Position numbers and translations under genes: made by a program. Positions 10,957-20,937 of a stretch of 64,000 bases of DNA are shown here, in pieces (the first letter of the stretch is position 1; each line of letters begins with the position of its first letter). The notes under the pieces are model-generated. The model searched no databases. It was not told the origin of the DNA and saw nothing but the letters and a program-made list of their open reading frames with translations. Location of the stretch: NCBI GenBank assembly GCA_038025085.1, contig CM076143.1, positions 10,253,001 to 10,317,000 of the forward strand, read 5' to 3'. This stretch comes from Tetragonia tetragonoides (Eukaryota > Streptophyta > Magnoliopsida > Caryophyllales > Aizoaceae).

Positions 10957-12219
10957 ATGCAGAGAATGAACCCCTGGTACACGGATATCAAGAAGTACCT
11001 CAATGATTACTCTTACCCTCAAGAGAGTTCAAAGAAAGATCAACTGGCTATCCGCCGTCTTGCGTCTCATTTCACACTTTATATGGACAAACTGTACCAT
11101 AAAGGGTTTGACGGGACCCTTCAACTCTGTGATGATTCCAGAGAAGCGCAGAAGATCATGACAGAAGTACACGGGGGTGATTGTGGCCCGCATATGAATG
11201 GAAAGATGCTTGCTAAGAAGATTCTGCGAACTGGATATTATTGGACTACATTGGAGCATGATTGCTACAAGTATGTCAGAGCTTGCAAGAAATGCCAGAT
11301 ATTCTCAAATCTGAATCACATGCCCTCTGCGAAGTTGCATAATCAGACGTCACCCTGGCCGTTCTCAACTAGGGGCATTGGCATTATTGGTCAAATCAAT
11401 CCGAAAGCATCCAATGGGCACCAATGCATCTTGGTGGCAATTGACTATTTCCCGAGGTGGGTCAAAGCGGCCTCATACTCCAAGCTGGGGGCACGACAAG
11501 TGTCCAAATTTGTGATCAAGAACATTATCTGCCGGTACGGCCTACCATTCGAGATTATATCTTATAATGGCCCACAATTCGAGGGGCACCTCAAAGAAAC
11601 TCTCCTGAAGTGCAAAGTGAAGCAACATCAGTCGTCACCATACCGACCTCAGACTAATGGAGTTGTTGAGGCCGCGAACAAAACGGTCAAATCTATTTTA
11701 TCAAAGATGATTGGGAAAACAAAAGAATGGCCTGAGAAGCTGCCATATGCCCTTTGGGGGTTCAGATCGTCAATTCGCACGCCAACTGGGGCAACACCGT
11801 ACTCACTGGTATACGACATGGAACCAATGCTTCCAATTGAAACTGAGATTAAGTCTTTGAGAGTCATTGCCGAGAGTGGCATTCCTGAAAAGATTTGGCA
11901 TAAGGCCCGATATGAAGAACTGGCATTTACCGCTGAAAAGAGACTTACAGCTCTCAACAACATCCAGAACTACCAGCGCCGCATTGCTCGGCCATATAAT
12001 AAGAAGGTGAAAAGTAGAGATATTCAAGGAGGTGGTCTTGTTCTGAAAGAGAATAGAGCACCCATGCATGACCTTAGGGGCAAATTCCGATCCAATTGGT
12101 CTGGTCCATTTCTGGTCAAGGAGATCACGCCTAGAGGAGCTGTGAAGATAGCTGATTTGGACGGGAATGAACTTCCTAGCATTACCAATCTGGACCAATT
12201 GAAGATGTTTTATGCTTAA
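10957..12219 (+). pseudogene. Tat integrase, catalytic residues lost
   Basis: The 420-residue frame is intact. Residues about 70-115 carry the HHCC zinc-binding module (GPHMNGKMLAKKIL ... CKKCQ). The rve catalytic core follows, but the first Asp is replaced (family WGIDIIG reads RGIGIIG near 11378) and the second also (family SDNG reads SYNG near 11563); the final Glu in NGVVEAANK survives. The C-terminal GPFLVKEI chromodomain-free tail and a TAA at 12217-12219 finish pol. An open frame with two substituted active-site aspartates indicates an inactive copy. The hairpin motif and A-runs of the 3' region follow within 100 bp. Confidence 0.88.
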
Positions 12220-12312
12220 CTTCTTTATCTGTATCTATGATGTAATTTGTATAAAAAGCTCAGTAGAGAGCACAAAAAAAGAAGAAAAGAACCAATGTCT
12301 GGGCTAGAGCTC

Positions 12313-12372
12313 GAACTACGTCTGACCTGATTCTCTTTACGAGATACGTAGGCAATCCGCAAGGATTCGGTC
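12313..12372 (+). ncRNA. Putative pseudoknot RNA motif, copy 4 (compact)
   Basis: The smallest copy, 60 nt: CTACGT (12316-12321) with ACGTAG (12346-12351); GACC (12324-12327) with GGTC (12369-12372); TCTC (12332-12335) with GAGA (12341-12344) over a TTTAC loop; AATCC/GGATT (12354-12358/12363-12367) closed by a GCAA (GNRA) tetraloop. It sits 94 bp after the integrase stop codon, in the 3' untranslated part of the Tat element. Confidence 0.6.
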
Positions 12373-12733
12373 AAATTTATGTTTATTTGCTATAGTACAG
12401 AGATGCCCAAAAAAAAAAAAAAAAAAAAAACGTGAAAATCAAAAAAAAAAAAAAAAAAAAAAAAAAAGAAAGAAATTGAATCAACTTATAATTTGGAATT
12501 TCAAACCCAATTATTGTTGATCTAAGCCAATGAAAAAAATAAGTGGTGAATTTTGGACATGAACTCTAAAATTGGTGATATCTAGTTTAAGGTGTCCATT
12601 GAGCATATATGTTGCATTAATGACTAAAGTCATAATCTTGTGCATGAATAGATAAGAAAGTGGGATTACCACCATTAGAATATTTTAAAAAAAAAACAAA
12701 AATAAAATGAAAATCAAACAAAAAATTCGAACC

Positions 12734-12773
<40 letters not shown>

Positions 12774-13926
12774 AAGGGTGGTCATGGTATGTCCAACTCC
12801 CTCTTCCCTTACATTCTATATGGAGAATTAGAGAAATGAAAAAGATGAGGAAGAAGGTGAAGATGATGCACTTTGAAGGGTGGCCGTGATATATAACCGG
12901 AACAAGCCTAAGCTTACACACTGAATAAGGGTCGATGTTCATGATATAAGTGACCCTTACATTCATAAAAAGTGACCCATTTTCATTGCGGATTGGTCTC
13001 ATACAAAACTTACTTAGGAAAACTACTAACAAAATCTCATTTCCTATATTGATATATCAATTTAATTGCTACTATTATGCAATTAAAATTTGAATCAAAG
13101 TGTTATCCAAATATATTGCTATCATATACAATGACACAACAAAATGCATACATTGTGCTCCAGAAGCAAAAGTTAAGTGTCAAAAAGGACAATGGAGGGG
13201 GAGCAAGGTGAGGGGGTGAGGTCTCCATAACCTTGGCTCCTTCAATTCATCTCGTCTCTCTTCTCTTCATGTCCACTATTATGGCCTTATGGATATGGGG
13301 TAGGTGAATTTGATGCCCTTATAACTTCAACCTCAGGGATCTTCCTAGCTTGTATTTCATACAAACCACAGTAAATTAATGTTGCCTCATACGCTCCAAC
13401 TGAAAATGGAGTGATGTATGTCTTTCTTCTTTCAATTTATGATGGGATCATATTTAGATGCCTAGAACATCGTATAGCTAAAACGGTTAGATCAGAATAC
13501 ATGAGAGCAGGCCTAACAAATTAACGACTACTAGATATTTAGTCACTAGGTACTTAGCTAGTAGATATATTCTCAATCAAAAACATCCATTTGTATTTGT
13601 AATTCAAGATAACGATAAATACAACACCATTTAAGTTATGAGATCATTGACAATACTAATGTACAAGCATTACATTTACTAATTCTTTTTGATCCTAATA
13701 CCCTAATGCATAAGTAATCTATGTGGATATAATATCTAGTTTAGCTAAGTTGTTTAAAAATAATCTTTCATATTACACAAAATCAAGAGTATTGGCCAGT
13801 GTGTAACATATCTTAAGATTATAAAAATCCTCATATCTCTTTCTATGATTATCATATTGACGTGATAACAGTGTAAAAATTTCACTCGTTTTAAGGTGAA
13901 ACATACTATAATTTTCACTGTTTTTT

Positions 13927-13965
<39 letters not shown>

Positions 13966-14099
13966 AGTTCTGAGAACTGAGAAGTAGAACTTTGGTTGAA
14001 AATGATTTATCTAATAATTCAATTAGAAAAACTAAAAAAAGATGCTCTTAATCCCACATTAGACGAATATAAAGACCATAACTATCCAAAAGGACCACA
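12373..14099. other. Non-coding stretch after the Tat integrase
   Basis: No supportable gene. It holds A-runs at 12410-12470, 12690-12700 and 12740-12771, AT-rich unique-looking DNA, and a T-run of more than 40 at 13922-13965. It probably contains the decayed 3' end of the Tat element, but I could not place its polypurine tract or LTR with confidence. Confidence 0.6.
13922..13965. repeat. Poly(T) tract
   Basis: An almost pure run of T (ttttttcc, then about 40 T). It could be the tail of a minus-strand retroposon, but no body could be recognised next to it. Confidence 0.85.
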
Positions 14100-14109
14100 A
14101 CTGGTGACA

Positions 14110-14117
14110 ATATAAAA
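14110..14117 (+). promoter_or_regulatory. Possible TATA box of the TORTIFOLIA1-like gene
   Basis: TATAAAAC (14111-14118 by eye) lies about 315 bp upstream of the ATG at 14427, and a C/T-rich leader (14220-14420) follows, as is usual for plant 5' UTRs. No transcript evidence is visible. Confidence 0.35.
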
Positions 14118-14426
14118 CAAAGGGGAACACGGTATCGTTTCACTCAGAGTATAGTTAACGAGTTAGCGCCATAATCAGTAATCACCCGTGGTCTCCCTCT
14201 CAATACACAACATGTCCCCAACTGACAAAGAGACTTCTTCTTTTCTTTACACTTTAAAAAGCCACCCACTCACCTTCTCAGTAACTGACCCTTTACACCT
14301 TACCTTATGAAAAAGAAAAACCTCTCTCTTTCCCTCACCTAAACCCGCCAAATGCCACTGCCACTCACGGCGGCGCCACCCCCATCTCCACCGACACTCT
14401 TTTAATTTTCTCTCTCCTCTCCCTCA

Positions 14427-14820
14427 ATGGTGCCACCGACTAAACAACAATCCCTCACAGCGACACGGGACCTCCGTCACCGTGTCCTAACCTGCATGAC
14501 TAAACTCTCCGACCGGGACACGCATTTCCAAGCCGTGTCTGAACTCGAATCCATAATCCCAACCTTAACCTCTGACACATTCTCTCTCTTCATCAATTCT
14601 CTGTCCTCAACCTCCACCGCCGACCGCGCCACCGTACGGTCCGCCTCTCTCCGCCTCTTATCTTCTCTCTCCACTTTCCACTCCGGCAACTCTCTCTCCT
14701 CTCATCTCCCCAAACTCCTCTCCGCCGTCACCCGCTGTCTCCGCGATTCCGACTCCTCCGTCAGCGCCGCCGCAGCAACCACTGTTGCCGCATTCGCCGC
14801 CTCTATCTCGCAACCAAAAA
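14427..14820 (+). pseudogene. TORTIFOLIA1/SPIRAL2-like ARM-repeat protein, 5' fragment
   Basis: The first ~130 residues match the N-terminus of TORTIFOLIA1-like microtubule-associated proteins, which bind cortical microtubules and affect directional growth: LRHRVLTCMTKLSDRDTH, AVSELESIIPTLTSDTF, the serine-rich linker, SSHLPKLLSAVTRCLRDSDS, and AAATTVAAFAAS, i.e. the first two or three HEAT/ARM helices. Homology ends at AASISQPK (about 14817). The family continues there with FLKPL and more repeats; instead the frame runs into repeat DNA and stops at 14919. There is no splice donor at the break and the rest of the gene was not found in the window. Coding GC content is much higher than the surroundings. 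It is a gene cut by element insertion or rearrangement. Confidence 0.75.
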
Positions 14821-15250
14821 GTGAACTAATGTGTCATCCTTGGATGAACTTGAACCTCACTAATAGCTTAGTGATGTCTTTTATGAAAAAAATGAACTCG
14901 GGTTTCATTCCAGAAATTTGAGAAATGATTTTATGAAAAAAATGAACCCGGATTTTATATAAAAAATAATACCGGAAATTTGAGAAGAATAATTTTTGAA
15001 GAAAAATAATGAATTGAACTTTAAAATCGAAAGAGAGGTGTTTTCGAAAATAAAGAAGTAAATGTTTTTGCCTTGGAGCAAATTTTTTTATTGAAAAAGC
15101 ATGAGCATTTTGCATAAGAGAAGCATTTAGGAAGAATGAAAAATTGTGGAGTTAGAAGATGAGGAAATGAAAAATAGAGAAGAAGATTATCGTGCATGCA
15201 TGCACGCGAAGATTTGGAAGGATTATCGGAAGAATTATCAGATGAGTCGA

Positions 15251-15463
15251 GAAGAATTATTGTTATACCTCGAGATAAAAGAGGTTACGCCCAGAAGCAT
15301 CCGAGAAGAATTATGGTTATACCTCGAGATAAAAGAGGTTACGCCCCAAAGCATCCGAGAACAATTATGGTTATACCTCGAGATAAAAAAGGTTACGCCC
15401 CGAAGCATCAGCGAAGAATTATGGTTATACTTCGAGATAAAAGAGGTTACGCTCAGAGATATC
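15251..15463 (+). repeat. 54-bp tandem repeat, four copies
   Basis: GTTATACCTCG recurs at 15262, 15316, 15370 and 15424, giving an exact 54-bp period. A related single unit, AACTTCGAGATCAAAG, occurs after the next array at 15634. The unit is 18 codons long, so three frames can stay open. Confidence 0.9.
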
Positions 15464-15630
15464 CCCGAACGTCAAGAACGTTCAGAACATCCAGAACTTC
15501 CAGAAGATCCCGAACGTCTAGAACGTTTAGAACATCCAGAATATCCAGAACATCCAGAAGATCCAGAACATCAAGAAAATCCAGAATATCCAGAACATCC
15601 CGAATATCCTGAACATCCAGAAGAACAACG
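15464..15630 (+). repeat. 9-bp minisatellite (GAACATCCA-type)
   Basis: Tandem 9-bp units such as AGAACATCC, AGAATATCC and AGAAGATCC run directly after the 54-bp array. The plus-strand frame reads PEHPEYPEHPED-like. The unit variants are interspersed rather than blocked. Confidence 0.9.
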
Positions 15631-15836
15631 GTTAAACTTCGAGATCAAAGAAGTTACGCCCGAAGCTGCACGAAAGAATGTGGTTAGTGGTTAGGCCATT
15701 ACCATTTAAACGATAATTATTACCGTTGTTATAATTAATATTTTCGCAAGTCAAAAGTAGGTGTCTTTTGTATCGTTGACCTTCATTTCTTTGGAACCTG
15801 ATCAATTCCTCAGAAACTCGGCCAACGAGGGGCATC

Positions 15837-16240
15837 TCTAGACGCCGAATTTTGACTTATATTTCTTTTAATAATTATTACGGTTAATATTAGCATTAAC
15901 TGTAATTACCTTTATTAAATAAGTCATTTGGGCTAAAAGGAGATTTAGGGTCCATAAGGTGACACAACCCATTAGCAAGGCAAAGCCCAAAGCCCAAAAG
16001 AGAAAATAAATCAAAAATCCAAAAAGCATATAAAAGAGAAAATGCAAAAAAAATAAATAAGGATTGGAATTATGATGTCATGCATGACATCATTACATGA
16101 CATCATGCATACATGACATCACAATATTCGGCGAGCAGGCGAGCAGGCATCGAGTTCAGTCAGGTCACAAACATGCAACAACTGAAGAAGTGTTACGTCT
16201 AAAAAAAAAATTCGGGGGAAAAAGAAAAAAAGACGTACAC
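15837..16240 (+). repeat. LTR-like segment of a Tat element
   Basis: It starts TCTAGACGCCGAATTTTGAC, close to the TGTAGACGCC start of many Tat LTRs, and is preceded by a purine tract. It contains a perfect 20-bp palindrome at 16073-16092. No TATA box or CA end could be fixed and no second copy is in the window. The right boundary is uncertain because the next recognisable feature is motif copy 5. Confidence 0.45.
16073..16092. repeat. Perfect 20-bp palindrome TGATGTCATGCATGACATCA
   Basis: Identical on both strands, followed by further ATGACATCA units at 16098 and 16113. A similar 29-bp near-palindrome built on GGATGTC/GACATCC lies at the comparable place in the LTR at 22985-23013. Confidence 0.85.
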
Positions 16241-16249
16241 AAATTGAAC

Positions 16250-16310
16250 GAACTACGTTGGCCTGATTCCACACTGGATACGTAGGTAACCCTTTTAAGG
16301 GGGCCCGACC
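16250..16310 (+). ncRNA. Putative pseudoknot RNA motif, copy 5
   Basis: CTACGT (16253-16258) pairs with ACGTAG (16280-16285); TCCA (16268-16271) with TGGA (16275-16278) over CAC; CCC/GGG or CCCTT/AAGGG (16290-16301) forms the small hairpin. The second helix is weaker: GGCC (16260-16263) can pair with GGCC at 16302-16305, but the strictly aligned GACC (16307-16310) would leave one mismatch. It lies downstream of an A-rich tract and beyond the 3' end of the minus-strand DUF7745-like gene. Confidence 0.5.
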
Positions 16311-16506
16311 AAAATCAATCCCAAATTCCATTCAACCCATTTAAAAAGGGTTAATCTTTATTCAAACTGAATGAATAAGCTTACATTGCAAAAATTGAAC
16401 TTCCTAAGGTTACAAAAAAAAAAAAAAAAAAGTGCAACTACGAGGGTTTCAGCTAAACAAATTCCTATTAATTTTTTAACTAGACTTGCTTTCTAAGAAA
16501 ACTACT

Positions 16507-17853
16507 TTAATCCTTCTTCCCTTTAGAAGGTTTCGTTGAAGAGTTCTTCTTTGAAGGACCCTGGCTTGAGGACGACTTATGATCGCTTCCTTGAGCTGGG
16601 GGCTTGCCTCTTTTCAGTACGTGATAGCCTTCCTCATAAGGCCCTTCCTTTCTTTTCTTGATTCCTGTTCTTGAGTCATACTTAGGCTTTAGTTGGTCTC
16701 ACTCCTCATGACGAAGGGCTCGTCTCGCTTCTCCATCAATGCGGGAAAGCCAGTTCAAGTAGGCCTCAAAAACTTGAGTCGAGGCAATCACCCGAGGTAC
16801 AGTCCAGCGGTCCCGGCTACGCCAATATTTTCCCCAATCCTCATCAAACTCGGTGGTCAGAGCCAAGGTAGGCGGTCTCGCTGTCTCCTGACGAGGGATA
16901 ACCTGCTTCAACCCATATTGCCTCATGACCCTAGAAGGAAAGAAGAAGGTACTCCTGTACAGCCCCACTATGGTAGTATGAGGGATAAATTTGCAGCAAG
17001 CCACCAAAGAGGTCAAGCTCCACCAGATCACATGCCAACGGATAATAGGTCCTGCATGGAAAAAGGCATCCCATTCAGCAAGGGTCTTTTCATCATATAA
17101 CCTTTTTCTAACCAAGAAGCTAGCAGCGGTATAAGTTTTTTTTGACCAGGTTCGAGGGGTACGAGCTATCATTTTCTCTGGCGATTCTATTAACCTTAGA
17201 TGCTCACATAACAAGATTTGAAGCAGCAGGGGGCTGCCAGAAAAAGCTTCATGAGGCGAAATTTTCAACCTGTCAAGCCCTAGAATAGTTTCCCCTACAA
17301 CCTGATGCAAAGGAGAATGCCCTTCAGCCATTTGATTCACCACTCGCAACAACGAGGCTCTACCCAAATTGGAGGACTCTTCATTAGCAAACAATAGGCG
17401 ATTTAACAAGCAAAGTACGAAATCCTGTCGACGGTAGCGTCTAAAGATCACATCCCGTTCAGAAGAAATCGCAAACTTTTCACAGATTTGAACTAAGTCC
17501 ACATCGACACCGAGAATCATGCTTCTGGCTTCTGCAGATGTCAAAACTAGAGATTTCCTGTACTGATTGCTAAAACCATCCCTCAAATAAGGCACAACTG
17601 GGGGAAGAACATCAGACATATTAGTAATTGCAGCAAATTCTTCAACTAGAGGGCATAATTCAGAGTTACCAAGACGGAAAACGTGCAAGTTAGGGTCCCA
17701 ATAATTCAGAGCAGATCGAAGGAGGGGCCACAAAATTTTGGTCGGTCTTAAAGCCAATAAGGTAGAGATATGGTAAGGAGCCAATTCAAGTTTATCTTCT
17801 ATGGTCAGATTTTTACACCAGACATCGAACGGGTTTTCAAAGGATTTTACCAT
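16507..17853 (-). CDS. DUF7745 / PMD-like protein, antisense gene in Tat-derived DNA, with in-frame TGA
   Basis: I prefer the ATG at 17853-17851 (ACCATGG context), about 65 bp downstream of a TATA box. A more upstream ATG at 17901 is too near the TATA box. Residues 60-100 hold NYWDPNLHVFRLGNSELCPL followed by VEEF, the signature of DUF7745, a plant domain related to the transposon-associated plant mobile domain. The frame stops at TGA (16701-16699) after RHEE, but the same frame then stays open for 63 more codons to TAA at 16507. This tail is rich in Lys, Ser, Gly and Pro (KKRKEGPYEEG, KKNSSTKPSKGKKD) and looks like a genuine basic C-terminus. The TGA is therefore probably a CGA-to-TGA decay mutation. 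Function unknown; known Tat elements can carry antisense ORFs in this position. Confidence 0.65.
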
Positions 17854-17917
17854 GGTAGAAGCTTTGGGAAATTTGAGAGAGCTGAAAAGGAGATACGACA
17901 TTGGACATCCGTAAATC

Positions 17918-17929
17918 CTATTTATAGGC
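17918..17929 (-). promoter_or_regulatory. TATA box of the minus-strand DUF7745-like gene
   Basis: On the minus strand the sequence reads CCTATAAATAGG, a near-ideal plant TATA box, 65-75 bp upstream of the preferred ATG. The palindrome cluster at 17983-18055 lies 60-130 bp further upstream. Confidence 0.65.
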
Positions 17930-17982
17930 AAAAAATTGGGTCAAAAGAAGTCAGAAATCCACAAAAAAGGCCCAAAGCCAGA

Positions 17983-18055
17983 GCCGCCAGCGCCGCCAGC
18001 GCCTGTGACCAGCGCCGCTAGCGGCCCTCATCTCCAGCCCAGCGCCGCTAGCGGC
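17983..18055 (-). promoter_or_regulatory. GCCGCTAGCGGC palindrome cluster 1
   Basis: Perfect GCCGCTAGCGGC at 18014-18025 and 18044-18055 (30-bp spacing), plus degenerate GCCGCCAGCGCC copies at 17992 (22 bp from 18014) and 17983. Flanking bases (GCGCTGG after the palindrome on the minus strand) match those of the other two clusters in the opposite orientation. Confidence 0.75.
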
Positions 18056-18426
18056 CCTGACCTCAGCCCAATCGCTTTTTTTTCCTATTCCGTCACTTGG
18101 TCTATTCCGCTCTGTTTAAGCCCAGTTTTTCAGATGCACAACGGGATTACAAAGCCCGAGACTCTCTTAGTTTTATCTTTTTCCATTTTCTTTTTTTTAT
18201 TATTATTTTTTTAGGGGGGTATAATATGTGTAATTTTTGCTTTTTCTTGCAATTTTTACCCTTTTTTTTTTATTCCATTCCCTAAATTGTGGCCTACTCT
18301 TTACTGCATAACACATTGCATAATTAGAGATCAGACGTGCATAATCGAGTCATATAGCATGCATATCATATAAAAACAGGAATTCAAAGTTCCAAGGCCA
18401 ATGTTTACAAAGCTATCCTACATTGC

Positions 18427-20937
18427 TCAACCGGAGTCATCATCGGCATTACTATCAGCCTCATCTTCAACAGACGGTCCCTGGCCATAGTTCCCAGGCG
18501 AATAGTGGAAGGAGCCCTGAGTACTGAACGAGCTATAAATAGGCCTGCTATTGTTGGGCCTCATATCCCGTCTATCATACATGGGTGCATGCATAGGGGT
18601 ACCCGCCGGAAACCCCGCCCTAAAGAAGCTCTCTGTGGCCTGACTAGCAAAGTCCATAGCCATATCCTGATATGAAAGCCCAGCTTGAAGCGCGTCCCAT
18701 CCAGGGGCGTTCGCCCAACCACCAGGTAGGGGTCACAGTAGGCCTACTATCGAAAGAAGGCTAAAAACCCACCAGAGAAAACATCTCAGGCACGGGAATG
18801 TGCAACACAGAAGGTCCGGGCGCCTAATCAACAGGAGGCCTGGTCACGGCTACAGGAGGTGAACGAGCAATAGACGACCTGCTCGCCGAAGAAACCCTCG
18901 CAGCAGAAGACCGTCGGGGTCCCACTGAAGGTGAAGACTGCGACATCTGCAAATTAATCAAGACCGAAATGTTAAGTTAAGCACTTCACTTAGCTAAACA
19001 AAGGATAAAAGTCTACTTACATCAGCAGTCCTGGACCGAGAACTCTTCCCTTTACCCATCACCCGGCTATAGTCTTTTTTCAACAGGTGGATGAGCTTAA
19101 AGACTTAAGAGGTCTGCTCCCGGTTCAGCTACAGGAAGAAACAAAAGATAAAGTCAGCATTCAAAAGCAAACACAAAACACAAGAAGGGATAAAAAAAAC
19201 TTACGCCCGTACAACCATCAGGCAAGGGCAAACCCTCCATATTCTCTCCATCAGCAGTATGTAGAGGGAACTCCTTTACTATACGTCCCCCGCTCTCACC
19301 AATATACCTCACCTCATTGCTCGGCAAGGTCACGCTTGGGGGCTGGCCCCGAGGAACTCTGGAATGGGACCTCCTTGGACCCTGAGGAGCCAAATGATCC
19401 GCCTATAGATGAAAAGGGGACAAATAAAGATTTTACCTCAGAAGTGAGATCCGGCATCAGACGACCCAAGCAATAAGCCAGGTACACAGTCGTACGATCC
19501 AAGCTAACAATCTCCTGCTCAATAAACTCTGTGGCCGCCATACCACGAGCCACAACCCCCAAGTCTTCCACGCTCAGGCTGTGCAGGTAGAACATGGTCA
19601 TAGGAGGACCCTCCGGCACCAAATGACCACCCAAGGCGGGATAGACCAGCCGAGTCAAGCGGTCCCCCAAGTACCACATAAAGCCAAATGGCCCCTCAAA
19701 GACCACCCGCAAGGAAGATACCCTAAAAGACTCAATGGTAATATGGGGCGAAACCCCGGGAACACTGTCAAAGGCAGTCCACAACACCTGCAAATCAAAG
19801 TTCATTCACACCAAATGGACCAAAAAATATACACATACACTAACAGGTCGAAGGCAACATACCTCAGACGCAGCGTGACTCTCAAAGGTAGCCCGAAAAT
19901 GCTCCAAAAAGGTAAAAGGGTGGTTATCTCTACCAATCCACCGTGAACCTAGTGGGAGCATTCTCAAACCAGGACGGTGAGGACCAAAGGCGTGAAAATA
20001 TTCAAAGAACCATAGCTTCCATACAAGCAAGAATAATGAGATACAGCTCTCCTACGAGCATGCATGTGCGAAGGAAAAGGGAAGTATATATGCTTACCTC
20101 CAATATCTTCCACGGGCCCGAGATAGACACCCTCTCACTCGTCGGCCTAGGCCTGCAAGCCTGCCGAGACCATCTCACCAAGGTAGCATATGCGGGAGCA
20201 CCAAAGTTGTACTCATGGACTTTGGACAAGTCGTCCAAACATGTCAAGAAGCCAACCTGACACACGCTCTTCTTCTGAGCAAAAATAGTCGACCCCAACA
20301 AACAAGCTACGAAAATACGGGCCCTCTACTCCTCAGTAATCCCCTGCTCCACCAAGGTCGCCCATAACCTCAGTAAGGAAACTCGATCATCTCTAAAATG
20401 GGTGGACACAGGCCCATACAGCTCAAGTAGCCTATCACTCTGCGGATAATAACCCGCGTCATAATGAATGCGACTCCCTCTAAAAGACAAGCCCGTCAGC
20501 ACAACAAACTGATAGGGGGTAGGAAACATCTCCCCCACAGGCGTATGGAAGGTATTCGTGGTATCCCAGAACCTCTCCAATATACAGCTGACCGCCAATC
20601 CAGTACAAATCCCAATTTGTTCGAGTGCCGAAGCACTAACAGTTCGAATTTTCAGTTCAAAAAATACATATACTGAACAGAACCAAAAAAAAGAGAGAGT
20701 TAGAAAATATACCGACTGAAGGTTAAACAGATGACTCTGCCTGTCCAGTAACAAAATACTACGATCCCAAACCCCAGCCGGGCGCCAGTCCATCCGCATG
20801 AATGAATCCTAGTACAAACGTGCCCCGTCTGCAGGTCGATCAAGGGGCGTACTAGAGGAAGGAAGCCCAGTACGAAAAAGGTCCCGGTTCTCCTCCTCCT
20901 CACCCATGGGACGTTTTCCTTTATCCTTGGGAGCCAT
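18427..20937 (-). pseudogene. Plant mobile domain (PMD, MAIN-like) gene, multi-exon, antisense, with stops
   Basis: The reading starts at ATG 20937 (MAPKDKGKRPMGEEEE). PMD blocks are clear: LERFWDTTNTFHTPVGEMFP and VVLTGLSFRG (about 20570-20480), then the VACLLGSTIFAQ and FLTCLDDLSKVHEYNFGAPA block (20310-20170), then WKILE spliced to LWFFEYFHAFGP. Plausible GT-AG exons are ...-20098, 20015-19863, 19787-19437 and 19402-19205, all in phase; the last exon ends in an acidic tail at 18427. In-frame TAG codons at 20811-20809 and 20328-20326 interrupt otherwise open exons, each explicable as CAG to TAG. PMD proteins occur in MULE and gypsy elements and as host silencing factors (MAIN, MAIL1). The 20713-20640 splice junction is unresolved. 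Confidence 0.65.

Larger units (their letters stand above)
14821..15836 (+). mobile_element. 3' untranslated region of a Tat-type element with minisatellites
   Basis: AT-rich DNA with short imperfect repeats (ATGAACTCGGG / ATGAACCCGG near 14892-14950), then two tandem arrays, then the purine tract AACGAGGGGC (15824-15833) just before an LTR-like start TCTAGACGCC. Tat elements are known to carry tandem repeats in the region before the polypurine tract. A 182-codon ORF (15146-15694) spans the arrays and stays open because the repeat periods are multiples of three; I do not regard it as a gene. Confidence 0.6.

Noticed and set aside
15146..15694. 182-codon ORF with an 18-residue repeat and a PEH/PEY repeat
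   Set aside because: It stays open because the tandem periods (54 and 9 bp) are multiples of three; the overlapping second frame is open too, and no family match was recognised.
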